Notes under the pieces: model-generated
The model's database searches: none
Told to the model about the DNA's origin: nothing
The model's input: the letters and a program-made list of their open reading frames with translations, nothing else
Shown: piece after piece, positions 1-6,599 of the stretch
Layout: each line of letters starts with the position of its first letter
Position numbering within the stretch: position 1 is the stretch's first letter
Translations under genes and position numbers: made by a program
Assembly (NCBI GenBank): GCA_030600525.1
Contig: JAUVLX010000185.1
Span: forward strand, 1 to 6,875
Length of the DNA: 6,875 bases
From: Desulfobulbus sp.
GTDB lineage: Bacteria > Desulfobacterota > Desulfobulbia > Desulfobulbales > Desulfobulbaceae
Direction: 5' to 3'

Positions 1-478
1 AATTTAGCCACTACTCGTCATTTGCCACTTCCAAATACCTGCCCACGTGATGCAAAACAGGTCTATATCACTATTATGCGTCTGGTACCTAATTGGCTAA
101 TTCACTTACCTTGCTATACATCTTAAAAAATAATGCAGTCAAATTGATTTGGTATTATACGCCTGCCTGTTAAAAAGAAAAGGGCAAACTCCCTAATTTT
201 ACTAATGTAATTTGCTGTAATCTTCGTGAAATCCCACAATGTGGGTGCCGTGAGATTGGCCGGCGTTAAAAAATACTGCTACAACATGCCCCTCATGCTT
301 TCCTGAGGACTCAGGGGAATTCCACCTTTACCGCCACCTGTTGCCAGATCAGTAAAACAAAACCCGGAATCTCATCAGATCTTCTAGCCCTGCCATCACG
401 CGAAGCTGTGACCTATTATCAGCACACAGCGGTTTTTATGAACCACCCGTTACTGGAGCAAAGAGAGTTTTTCCGTTT
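1..478. other. No gene seen; AT-rich non-coding stretch
   Basis: Stops are frequent in all frames and I recognise no protein, tRNA or rRNA fragment here. Two small palindromes stand out. CCCACA-A-TGTGGG (233-245) has a one-base centre, so it suits a protein-binding site better than an RNA hairpin. CCTGAG-GA-CTCAGG is at 302-315. Neither is followed by a T run, so neither looks like a terminator. The DUF2332 promoter may lie here or just downstream, where TATACA at 498-503 resembles a -10 box, but no good -35 box accompanies it. Confidence 0.5.
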
Positions 479-562
479 ATGTTAGGGGGGAAAAGAGTAT
501 ACATTGCCGGGAATGAGCGGGGCTTTATCCGCAAGGTATTTTCAGCACGAATTTTTGGTCTC

Positions 563-588
563 GGCAATACCGAAACATCGGTATTGCC
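563..588. repeat. Perfect 10-bp inverted repeat upstream of the DUF2332 gene
   Basis: GGCAATACCG (563-572) and CGGTATTGCC (579-588) are exact reverse complements separated by AAACAT. No T run follows, so it is not an ordinary terminator. It lies 52 bases before the ATG at 641. It could be an operator, a 5'-UTR hairpin or a repetitive extragenic palindrome. Its presence is one reason to treat the open frame 479-640 as leader rather than coding sequence. Confidence 0.6.
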
Positions 589-640
589 CAACGTGCGTGT
601 ATGGGTGATGGGCAAAACAGGTATGTCGAAGACAAACTCT

Positions 641-1807
641 ATGGATATGAAAAAAGATTTTCGCCAGCGCCTACTGGAGCGATTTCAAAAACAGGAACAA
701 TTTACCAGTGGATACTCCCCTCTTTTTTCGCGGATGTGCGGCATTGTGGGTGAGTGGTTGCTTCAAGATGGTGATCCTATTGGCAAATGGCTGGTAACGG
801 TTACCGCAGGGCGTGCCTCCTTTGATGTTCCCCTTTTACTCATGGCCGGACTCCATCAAAATGTCCTTGCCAAGGGTTCTGAAACTAGCGAATTGGCAGC
901 CTATTATGCGACAGCTGATTGCCATGAAAGCCTCAAAGATTCTGATTTGCCGCAGGTGTTGCGTCAGGCGATTTCTTTACTGCAAGAGGACTTGACGGCA
1001 TTTATCCAAACTGCCAGCGTCCAGACCAACGAAACAGGTCGTGGTTTATGTTGGTTGCTGCCGCTGTTGTATACCCCATGGCAGAAAGTGCACCTGGTTG
1101 ACTTGGGGGCAAGTGCCGGTCTTAATCTGCTGGCAGAGCAGCGCAACTACACTCTGGTTGATGGAGACAATAGTAAAGAGATAGCCTTTTTGGGGCAGGG
1201 GAGAAAGGCACAGTTTGTGGTCAAATGCTTTGGCCGATGCGTTCTTCCGACTCGTACAACAGAAGCGGTGGAGGTTGTTTCAAGAATCGGTTGCGATAAG
1301 GTCCCTTTTTATTTGCAAACCAAAGAAGATGAATATACCTTGGCATCTTTTATATGGGGGGACCAGAAAGAGCGCATGACAAGACTCCAGGAAGGCATTG
1401 CAGTGCTTCGCGATATGGTTGCGAAAGGAATGCACCTGCAGCTCTATCCTGCAGATCTTCCCCAGGGGCTTGATGCTTTTCTGACGCAGCATATTCCTGC
1501 TACCCCTGCGTGCCCGGTTGTTATTTATAATACCTATTTAACTAACTACCTTACCGATAAAGGGCGTTCTTTACCTCTGCGAATCCATCAGTGGGCTACA
1601 GAGCAAAAAAGAGATATCCTGTGGCTGCAGATGGAAATTTCACGCAACGAACTGCAGCCGCCGCACAAGGGGTGGGTGCTTTGGCAGGCGAACCTGTGGC
1701 AACAGGGCATCCATTATAAATGGGATCTTGCCTGGTGCCACCCTCACGGTTCCCCTGTGCACTGGCTGCCAGGGGTGGAGCAGTGGGCCCGGTTCTGGCA
1801 ACAGTAA
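641..1807 (+). CDS. DUF2332 family protein, methyltransferase-like
   Basis: Function unknown. The family has been noted for a Rossmann-type, SAM-methyltransferase-like core, but I know of no assigned substrate. From the ATG at 641 the protein has 388 residues. Family landmarks in order are VQTNETGR (127-134), VDLGASAGLNLL (153-164, resembling the SAM-binding motif I), an IWGDQ..R segment (238-245) and the hydrophobic strand VVIYNTYLTNYL (293-304). There is no signal peptide or membrane helix, so it should be cytoplasmic. The frame is open from 479, which would add 54 residues, but conservation as I know it begins near DFRQRLLERF, a perfect palindrome lies in the extra part, and GAAGA (628-632) precedes 641 by eight bases. 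ATGs at 479, 608, 623 and 647 are the alternatives. The 95-base gap before the permease gene and the lack of a clear promoter there leave co-transcription open. Confidence 0.82.
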   Translation: MDMKKDFRQRLLERFQKQEQFTSGYSPLFSRMCGIVGEWLLQDGDPIGKWLVTVTAGRASFDVPLLLMAGLHQNVLAKGSETSELAAYYATADCHESLKDSDLPQVLRQAISLLQEDLTAFIQTASVQTNETGRGLCWLLPLLYTPWQKVHLVDLGASAGLNLLAEQRNYTLVDGDNSKEIAFLGQGRKAQFVVKCFGRCVLPTRTTEAVEVVSRIGCDKVPFYLQTKEDEYTLASFIWGDQKERMTRLQEGIAVLRDMVAKGMHLQLYPADLPQGLDAFLTQHIPATPACPVVIYNTYLTNYLTDKGRSLPLRIHQWATEQKRDILWLQMEISRNELQPPHKGWVLWQANLWQQGIHYKWDLAWCHPHGSPVHWLPGVEQWARFWQQ

Positions 1808-1870
1808 TCAACGCAGGAAATCGGTCTTTTTACATAGCCATCCTGGAATGTAGAGTGGACTTTTTACCAA

Positions 1871-1919
1871 TTCGTCAACTATTGAACTGTATATAAAAGA
1901 TTATGAGTACAAGTGTACT
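1871..1919 (+). promoter_or_regulatory. Possible promoter and palindrome at the permease start
   Basis: TTCGTC (1871-1876) and TATAAA (1892-1897) are separated by 15 bases, a weak sigma70-like pair. Transcription from it would begin almost at the ATG at 1903, implying a leaderless or very short leader, which fits the absence of a Shine-Dalgarno sequence. A palindrome, AGTACA-AG-TGTACT (1906-1919), follows the start codon directly and could bind a regulator. The -35 box is poor, so the call is tentative. Confidence 0.25.
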
Positions 1920-2796
1920 GGCAGCGCCCCAGATAACCACCCGCCAATTTTACGGGTGGGCTGCTGTTTTTGGTTCTGCCTTTTGTTTTTACCTGGCAAC
2001 ATTAATTATTCGCTGGTCCCACTCCTCTGTGGATATTGATCCCTCTTTCTTTGTTTTTTCCCGCTTTCTGTTGGGTTTTGTTGTGGTGTGCTTGACCATG
2101 CTCTGGAAAAAACAACGGCTGCAACCGCGTCGCTATCATTATTTGCTGGGCAGGACCATCGCCAATACCGTAGCGGTTTTTTGTTTTTATAAGGCGGTCG
2201 CTGTTTCCTCGGTGGCAGAGGCCAATATCCTCAATATGACCTATCCCCTCTTTGTGGCCCTTTTTTCGTGGTTGTTTTTAAAAAAACAGCGGGACAGTGT
2301 CGCCGTCGCTATCGTCATGATTGCCTTTGTAGGGGTCTGGCTAGTCCTTTCCCCTGGCAGTGTCGGGATGGGTTTTCATAATTTCTGGGGACTTGCCTCT
2401 GGTTTCAGTGCTGCCTTTGCCATAATTTATCTCAACATCAGCCGCCAGTTTCATGATTCTCAGACCATACTGTTTTTCATGTTTGGGGTTGGTTCTTTGA
2501 TCATGTTGGTTTTCTTCAGGCACCACTTTTTCGTGCCTGACAGGACCGAGTTTTTCTTCCTCCTTTCCTGCTCTGTTGCCGGTGTTTTAGGCCAGTATCT
2601 GCTTACCTATGGTTTTTTCTTTGTTACTGCTGTTGAAGGTGCGGTCATTTCTTCAACCCGTATATTGCTTGCCGCCCTCTTAGGACCGATTTTAGTAGCA
2701 GAGCCTGCATTAACATTGGTCGGCTGGTTCGGTGCTGTATTGATTTTTGGAGCCAACGTGGGCTTGGCATTGCGCCGTAAAAGCCAGCCTCAGTAA
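1903..2796 (+). CDS. EamA/DMT-superfamily permease
   Basis: Likely an inner-membrane exporter of small metabolites of the drug/metabolite transporter superfamily; the substrate cannot be told from sequence. The 297 residues are the usual length and fold into about ten hydrophobic helices: near 17-36, 48-67, 81-98, 106-126, 133-149, 160-178, 187-205, 215-236, 243-265 and 271-289. They form two EamA halves of five helices. The R-FLLGF segment (54-59), the YKAVAVSSVAEANILNMTYP region closing helix 3 and opening helix 4 (96-115), and the matching VEGAVISSTRILLAALLGP region in the second half (244-262) are typical of the family. The C-terminus is short and basic (RRKSQPQ), fitting a cytoplasmic tail. 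ATG 1903 is the only reasonable start, yet lacks a ribosome binding site. Gaps of 95 and 134 bases on either side suggest a single-gene unit. Confidence 0.88.
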   Translation: MSTSVLAAPQITTRQFYGWAAVFGSAFCFYLATLIIRWSHSSVDIDPSFFVFSRFLLGFVVVCLTMLWKKQRLQPRRYHYLLGRTIANTVAVFCFYKAVAVSSVAEANILNMTYPLFVALFSWLFLKKQRDSVAVAIVMIAFVGVWLVLSPGSVGMGFHNFWGLASGFSAAFAIIYLNISRQFHDSQTILFFMFGVGSLIMLVFFRHHFFVPDRTEFFFLLSCSVAGVLGQYLLTYGFFFVTAVEGAVISSTRILLAALLGPILVAEPALTLVGWFGAVLIFGANVGLALRRKSQPQ

Positions 2797-2833
2797 ATAT
2801 TTTTCTTTGAAAGTATATCAGTTGTGACCGAAA

Positions 2834-2850
2834 GCAGGACATCGTCCTGT
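2834..2850. repeat. Small hairpin between the permease and namZ
   Basis: CAGGAC (2835-2840) pairs perfectly with GTCCTG (2844-2849) around an ATC loop, with a G-T pair outside. No T run follows, so termination is unlikely. It ends four bases before the -35 box proposed for namZ, where it could serve as an operator. Confidence 0.35.
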
Positions 2851-2853
2851 GGC

Positions 2854-2882
2854 TTGACGAAGCGGTCTGAGTTCGCTAGATA
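2854..2882 (+). promoter_or_regulatory. Candidate sigma70 promoter for namZ
   Basis: TTGACG (2854-2859) matches the -35 consensus at five of six positions. Seventeen bases later TAGATA (2877-2882) keeps three of six -10 positions. Transcription would begin near 2889, giving a leader of about 40-55 bases to the namZ start. Spacing and -35 are good, the -10 is poor. If the terminator-like hairpin before lpxD is leaky, this promoter could also feed the lpx genes. Confidence 0.4.
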
Positions 2883-2930
2883 CATGGCGTATATTCATAT
2901 AACAACAGATCCCCGTATATTCTTTGCAGA

Positions 2931-4115
2931 GTGAGGTACCCTTTGATTTCTATTGGTATTGAAGAGCTATGTCGGCAGAAACCAGGCTGGATTAACGGAA
3001 AACGGCTAGGGCTGCTCTCTAATCAGGCCTCAACAGATCATAATCTGATCCATAGCCGAGACCGTCTTTTGGCCACTTTTCCTGGGCAGCTCACCACCAT
3101 GTTTTCCCCGCAGCATGGCTTTTTCAGTGAGAAACAGGACAATATGATTGAGTCCGGCAACAGTACCGATCCGGCAACCGGTCTCCATTGCTATTCTCTC
3201 TATGGACAGACCCGGCGCCCTTATCCCGAGATGTTTGCTGATCTGGATGTTTTATTGGTGGACCTTATTGATGTCGGGACTCGAGTCTATACCTTTATCT
3301 GGACGGTTGTGTATTGTCTGGAGGTTGCTGCTGAGACAGGCATCAAGGTGGTTATCCTTGATCGGCCCAATCCCATCGGCGGTCATCTCGTGGAAGGTAA
3401 TGTTTTGGAAAAAGAGTGTCGATCCTTTGTAGGGATGTGCGATATTCCCATGCGTCACGGCCTGACAATGGGTGAATTAGCCCGCTTTTGTGTCATGGAA
3501 CGTGGTATTGACGTCGACTTGGAGGTTGTACCTGTCAAAGGGTGGCGCCGTGATATGTTCTTTGGCGAAACCGGATTCCCATGGGTCTTTCCCTCACCGA
3601 ATATGCCAAGCGCCAGTACCGCGCTAGTTTATCCGGGACAGGTAATATGGGAGGGGACGACGGTGTCCGAGGCTAGGGGGACCACCTTGCCGTTTGAGAT
3701 GTTTGGTGCGCCATATGTCCGGGCTGAGGAGGTGGTGCAACATATTGAGCAGGAAGAGTTGCCAGGTTGTCTGCTCCGATCACTGATGTTTGAACCAACT
3801 TCTGGCAAGTGGGCGGGGGCACCATGTAGTGGGTTTCAGATTCATGTGACTGATGCTCATCTGTTCAAACCTTACAGGACCAGCCTGGTCCTGCTCCAGG
3901 CATTGCTGATTCTGTATCCTCAGGATTTTGCCTACAAAGAGCCACCCTATGAGTACGAATTTGAACGGCTCCCCATGGATTTGATCATCGGTAGTAAAAA
4001 GATACGGCTGGAATTGGAACAGGGGGTGCCGATTGCAGAGCTTGAGCAATCCTGGCAACCGCAGTTGGCTGAGTACGAAAAAAAGCGATCAGCTGTTTTG
4101 CTTTACGAGGCGTAA
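2931..4115 (+). CDS. namZ: DUF1343 / NamZ-family exo-beta-N-acetylmuramidase
   Basis: NamZ (YbbC of Bacillus subtilis, GH171) removes N-acetylmuramic acid from the non-reducing end of peptidoglycan fragments; the activity here is inferred from family. Of 394 residues, the signature blocks in order are GKRLGLLSNQAS (23-34), FSPQHGF (58-64), GLHCYSLYG (84-92), DLIDVGTRVYTFIW (111-124), LDRPNPIGG (143-151), MRHGLTMGELA (174-184), FPWVFPSPNMP (216-226) and EGTTVSEARGTTLPFEMFGAP (241-261). This spans the whole domain. There is no signal peptide or lipobox, so it should act in the cytoplasm, as in cell-wall recycling, unlike many secreted relatives. The FSPQHGF block has Gln61 where most members I recall have Glu. 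GTG 2931 gives the longest product; TTG 2943 is a serious alternative because GTGAGG (2931-2936) would then be a Shine-Dalgarno six bases away. It is separated from lpxD by 88 bases of hairpins. Confidence 0.88.
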   Translation: MRYPLISIGIEELCRQKPGWINGKRLGLLSNQASTDHNLIHSRDRLLATFPGQLTTMFSPQHGFFSEKQDNMIESGNSTDPATGLHCYSLYGQTRRPYPEMFADLDVLLVDLIDVGTRVYTFIWTVVYCLEVAAETGIKVVILDRPNPIGGHLVEGNVLEKECRSFVGMCDIPMRHGLTMGELARFCVMERGIDVDLEVVPVKGWRRDMFFGETGFPWVFPSPNMPSASTALVYPGQVIWEGTTVSEARGTTLPFEMFGAPYVRAEEVVQHIEQEELPGCLLRSLMFEPTSGKWAGAPCSGFQIHVTDAHLFKPYRTSLVLLQALLILYPQDFAYKEPPYEYEFERLPMDLIIGSKKIRLELEQGVPIAELEQSWQPQLAEYEKKRSAVLLYEA

Positions 4116-4150
4116 GAAATACGCTAAGTTCCAGCCGCTGGCGGGGAACT
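4110..4150 (+). promoter_or_regulatory. Two tandem hairpins at the namZ stop codon
   Basis: Hairpin 1 pairs GCGTA (4110-4114) with TACGC (4120-4124) and encloses the end of the namZ stop codon. Hairpin 2 pairs AGTTCC (4127-4132) with GGAACT (4145-4150), with inner GCC/GGC pairs (4134-4136 and 4140-4142). Neither has a T tail. TGGCG (4139-4143) in hairpin 2 could instead pair with CGCCG (4176-4180), the right arm of the terminator-like stem downstream, which is the layout of an antiterminator. The pairings are read directly; the regulatory role is inference. Confidence 0.45.
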
Positions 4151-4159
4151 ATTACCATG

Positions 4160-4185
4160 CGGTGCGCATTTGTCGCGCCGTTTTT
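4160..4185 (+). terminator. Intrinsic terminator or attenuator just before lpxD
   Basis: CGGTGCG (4160-4166) pairs with CGCGCCG (4174-4180), seven pairs including one G-T, around a seven-base loop. TTTTT (4181-4185) follows at once. This is a standard Rho-independent terminator shape, though short in stem and T run. It stops only three bases before the lpxD Shine-Dalgarno sequence (AAGGGAG, 4188-4194), so no room remains downstream for an lpxD promoter. Transcription must therefore read through it, making attenuation or partial termination more likely than a hard stop. Confidence 0.5.
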
Positions 4186-4203
4186 ACAAGGGAGAATGCC
4201 ACA

Positions 4204-5256
4204 ATGTCGCGATCATATACTCTCCAGGAACTTGCTGAGTTTGTAGATGGAAAAGTTCTGGGTGATGGTGCCGTCGAAATTAACGGGTTGAATGGTTTTG
4301 ACCTTGCCGGACCGGGTGATATTACCTTTCTGGTAGATAAAAAAAATATGGCAAAGGTTCCAGAGTGCAGAGCAAGCGCCTGCATTGTACCTAAGAGGTT
4401 CGACTCTCTGGGACTCCCTGGTATAGCTGTTGACAGACCGGATATTGCCGCTGCCCGTATTCATACTCTCCTCTTAAAAAAGGACTATGCCGCTACTGGT
4501 ATTCATCCATCAGCGGTCATCGGTTCCGATTGCCATATGCCGGAAGCAATCTCCATCGGTGCCCATGTGGCCATCGGTGATGGGGTGCAAATTGGTGAAA
4601 GGGTAACCATTCACCCAGGAGTGGTGATTGAGGAAGGGGTTACCATTGGCAACGACACGGTCATTTATGCCAACGTTACCATTGCAGCAAACTGTATTAT
4701 TGGCGATAGGGTCTACCTGCATCACGGTGCTGTTATCGGCAGTGATGGATTTGGTTTTGCCACAGATGCCATGGGCAACCATTATTCCAAGCCCCAGGTT
4801 GGTAATGTCCGCATAGATGATGACGTGCAGATAGGTGCATGTTCCTGCGTGGATTGTGCAGCCTTTGGGACAACCTGGATTAAAGCAGGGGTCCGGATCG
4901 ACAATCAGGTGCAGGTTGCCCATAACGTGGTGATCGGCGAAAATTCGGTGATCGTTGCCCAATCCGGTATTGCAGGGAGCAGCACTCTTGGTAGAAGTGT
5001 TGTCCTGGGTGCCAAAGTAGGGGTAAGCGGTCATATTCATCTTGATGACGGTGTGATGGTCGCTGCCATGGCAGGCGTGCATAACAGTCAGCCCAAAGGG
5101 GCCCTTCTTGGTGGTGCTCCGGCTTTTGATGTGAAAAAATGGGGAAGGGCCACGGCTGCATACAGTCGTTTGCCGGAAATGATAAAAGAAATACGCCGGT
5201 TGCGTAAAGAAGTGGACCGGCTGACCGCCTTGAAAAAAGAAGGCGATGAAATTTGA
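4204..5256 (+). CDS. lpxD: UDP-3-O-acylglucosamine N-acyltransferase
   Basis: Third step of lipid A synthesis: transfers a 3-hydroxyacyl chain from ACP to the 2-amino group of UDP-3-O-acyl-glucosamine, in the cytoplasm as a trimer. The 350 residues are near the family norm (about 340). Residues 1-100 form the uridine-binding domain, with Phe42 at the uracil-stacking position of E. coli Phe43. Hexapeptide repeats of the left-handed beta-helix run from about 100 to 300, and include SDGFGFA (180-186). His240 in VQVAHN and His277 in SGH match E. coli His239 and His276. A basic helix, IKEIRRLRKEVDRL (327-340), closes the protein. Oddities: Asn48 sits where E. coli has uracil-contacting Tyr49, and VDCAAFG (216-222) has Cys218 in place of the usual Arg. 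ATG 4204 is chosen because AAGGGAG lies nine bases upstream and homology begins there, although the frame is open from 4033. Its end overlaps or nearly abuts fabZ. Confidence 0.95.
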   Translation: MSRSYTLQELAEFVDGKVLGDGAVEINGLNGFDLAGPGDITFLVDKKNMAKVPECRASACIVPKRFDSLGLPGIAVDRPDIAAARIHTLLLKKDYAATGIHPSAVIGSDCHMPEAISIGAHVAIGDGVQIGERVTIHPGVVIEEGVTIGNDTVIYANVTIAANCIIGDRVYLHHGAVIGSDGFGFATDAMGNHYSKPQVGNVRIDDDVQIGACSCVDCAAFGTTWIKAGVRIDNQVQVAHNVVIGENSVIVAQSGIAGSSTLGRSVVLGAKVGVSGHIHLDDGVMVAAMAGVHNSQPKGALLGGAPAFDVKKWGRATAAYSRLPEMIKEIRRLRKEVDRLTALKKEGDEI

Positions 5257-5266
5257 GAGTTTCGAT

Positions 5267-5722
5267 ATGACCACAGAAAAAGAATTCAAATTGCCAATAG
5301 ATATTAAAGGGATACTTGAGCTTTTGCCCCACCGATATCCCTTTATCCTTGTTGACCGGATCATTGATTTCGAACCAGGACAAAGCGTGACCGGATTGAA
5401 GAATGTGTCCATGGGCGAGCCATTTTTCCAGGGACATTTTCCAGGGGAACCTGTCATGCCCGGGGTCCTCATTTTAGAAGGGATGGCCCAGGCTGGGGGG
5501 ATTCTAGCCTATCTCACTGATCAAACAATGATAGGAGAAAAATTGGTTTATTTTGCAGGGCTAGACAAGGTCCGGTTCCGCAAAGTGGTTCGTCCTGGTG
5601 ATCAGCTCATTTTTAAACTTGAAATGATCAGGTATAAGGCTCGTCTTACCAAGATGACTGGGCGTGCATATGTCGATGACGAACTCGTAGCTGAAGCTGA
5701 ATTGATGGCCACTTTTGCTTGA
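5267..5722 (+). CDS. fabZ: 3-hydroxyacyl-[acyl-carrier-protein] dehydratase
   Basis: Dehydrates (3R)-hydroxyacyl-ACP to trans-2-enoyl-ACP in fatty acid elongation. It competes with LpxA and LpxD for the same substrate pool, which explains its place between them. From ATG 5267 the protein has 151 residues, the usual size, with a single hot-dog fold. LLPHRYPFILVDRI (19-32) is the family's opening signature. QGHFPGEPVMPGVLILEGMAQ (55-75) holds catalytic His57 and Glu71, the normal 14 residues apart. FAGLDKVRFRKVVRPGD (96-112) follows. ATG 5246 is an in-frame alternative adding seven residues and overlapping lpxD by 11 bases. I prefer 5267 because GAGAG (5255-5259) precedes it by seven bases, whereas GAAGG lies only two bases before 5246. 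Either way it is translationally close to lpxD. No frameshift or missing catalytic residue is seen. Confidence 0.95.
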   Translation: MTTEKEFKLPIDIKGILELLPHRYPFILVDRIIDFEPGQSVTGLKNVSMGEPFFQGHFPGEPVMPGVLILEGMAQAGGILAYLTDQTMIGEKLVYFAGLDKVRFRKVVRPGDQLIFKLEMIRYKARLTKMTGRAYVDDELVAEAELMATFA

Positions 5723-5733
5723 AAAACAATTTT

Positions 5734-5760
5734 GGGTGTATGTTATTGAAGACCGCACCC
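5734..5760 (+). repeat. Weak hairpin between fabZ and lpxA
   Basis: GGGTG (5734-5738) is complementary to CACCC (5756-5760), extended by one T-G pair, around a roughly 15-base AT-rich loop. Only three T's follow, then the lpxA Shine-Dalgarno, so a full terminator is unlikely. It may affect stability or processing of the operon mRNA. Confidence 0.25.
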
Positions 5761-5777
5761 TTTAGATAGGATTTTTT

Positions 5778-6572
5778 ATGAGTATACATGCCACAGCAGT
5801 GGTTGATCCGCAGGCTCAGGTTGACAGCACTGCAATTATTGACCCCTATGTCATTCTTGACGGCCCTGTGATCGTTGGACCGGATACCCGTATTTGTGCC
5901 CATGCGGTGGTATCCGGGCGAACTACAATCGGTGCCCGCAATACCATTGGCTCTTTTACCTCCATTGGTGCTCCGCCACAGGATATGCATTACAAGGGCG
6001 AGGAAACCGAGCTGATCATCGGTGATGATAACCAGATACGTGAATATGTCTCCATTCACCGGGGAACTGCCAAGGGTAATGGGCGAACCCTTATCGGTAA
6101 TAATAACATGATGATGGCATACAGTCATATTGCCCACGACTGTACCATTTGCGATTATGTGATTATGGCCAATGTTGCCACCCTTGCTGGGCATGTCGAA
6201 ATCGGTAATCATGCCAATCTCGGCGGTTTGGTTGCTGTTCATCAGTTTTGTCGGATAGGTGACTACGCCTATGTCGGTGGTATGTCTGGTATCGGGTTGG
6301 ATGTTCCTCCTTATGTTATCATGGAAGGCACCCGTAATCAGATGCGTATATCCGGTGTCAACAAGATTGGTCTTCGCAGGGCCGGGATGAAACGCGATAC
6401 CATCAAGAAGCTGGATGAGGCCTTTAAGCTTCTGCTTCGTTCTCCGCAGCTCCTGCTCAAAGATGCACTGGCACAGATTGAAGAAGAAATGATGGACTGT
6501 CCGGAAGTACAGCTGTTGGTTGATTTTTTCCATTCAAGTAAACGCGGCGTTGTTAAACGTACCCTTGAATAG
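5778..6572 (+). CDS. lpxA: UDP-N-acetylglucosamine O-acyltransferase
   Basis: First step of lipid A synthesis: moves a 3-hydroxyacyl chain from ACP to the 3-position of UDP-GlcNAc, as a cytoplasmic trimer. The 264 residues match E. coli (262). Hexapeptide repeats of the left-handed beta-helix run from the N-terminus to about residue 180, followed by the alpha-helical C-terminal domain (about 190-264). SHIAHDC (116-122) holds His117 and the catalytic His120 (E. coli His122 and His125). His139 and the His155-Gln156 pair match E. coli His144 and His160-Gln161. Gly168 equals E. coli Gly173, the acyl-length ruler, so a long acyl chain near C14 would be expected; Tyr165 replaces E. coli Met170 in the same pocket and may change that. 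ATG 5778 has TAGGA (5767-5771) six bases upstream. It follows fabZ by 55 bases. A mobile element begins 27 bases after its stop. Confidence 0.96.
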   Translation: MSIHATAVVDPQAQVDSTAIIDPYVILDGPVIVGPDTRICAHAVVSGRTTIGARNTIGSFTSIGAPPQDMHYKGEETELIIGDDNQIREYVSIHRGTAKGNGRTLIGNNNMMMAYSHIAHDCTICDYVIMANVATLAGHVEIGNHANLGGLVAVHQFCRIGDYAYVGGMSGIGLDVPPYVIMEGTRNQMRISGVNKIGLRRAGMKRDTIKKLDEAFKLLLRSPQLLLKDALAQIEEEMMDCPEVQLLVDFFHSSKRGVVKRTLE

Positions 6573-6591
6573 TGGGCTTCATCGTTAATCA

Positions 6592-6599
6592 GTTAAATC
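6592..6599. repeat. Left 8-bp target-site duplication
   Basis: GTTAAATC directly abuts the left GTAA end of the 170-bp element, and its perfect partner is at 6770-6777. The copy lies 20 bases after the lpxA stop codon. Confidence 0.7.

Noticed and set aside
438..485. Fifteen-codon open frame as a possible leader peptide for the DUF2332 gene
   Set aside because: No ribosome binding site, no run of regulatory codons, and no terminator structure follows it directly.
4033..4203. In-frame upstream extension of lpxD by 57 codons
   Set aside because: It overlaps namZ and crosses the hairpins; LpxD homology and a good Shine-Dalgarno both point to 4204.
4500..5100. Periodic short motif in lpxD (and again in lpxA) that looks like a DNA repeat array
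   Set aside because: The periodicity is the six-residue repeat of the beta-helix protein fold, not a CRISPR or tandem DNA repeat; the units differ in sequence.
4510..5472. Long minus-strand open frame of 320 codons opposite lpxD and fabZ
   Set aside because: It is antisense to two clear genes; its composition mirrors the hexapeptide repeats of lpxD and no family is recognisable.
5646..6533. Long minus-strand open frame of 295 codons opposite lpxA
   Set aside because: It is a shadow of the lpxA hexapeptide-repeat codons, with no start signal or recognisable domain.
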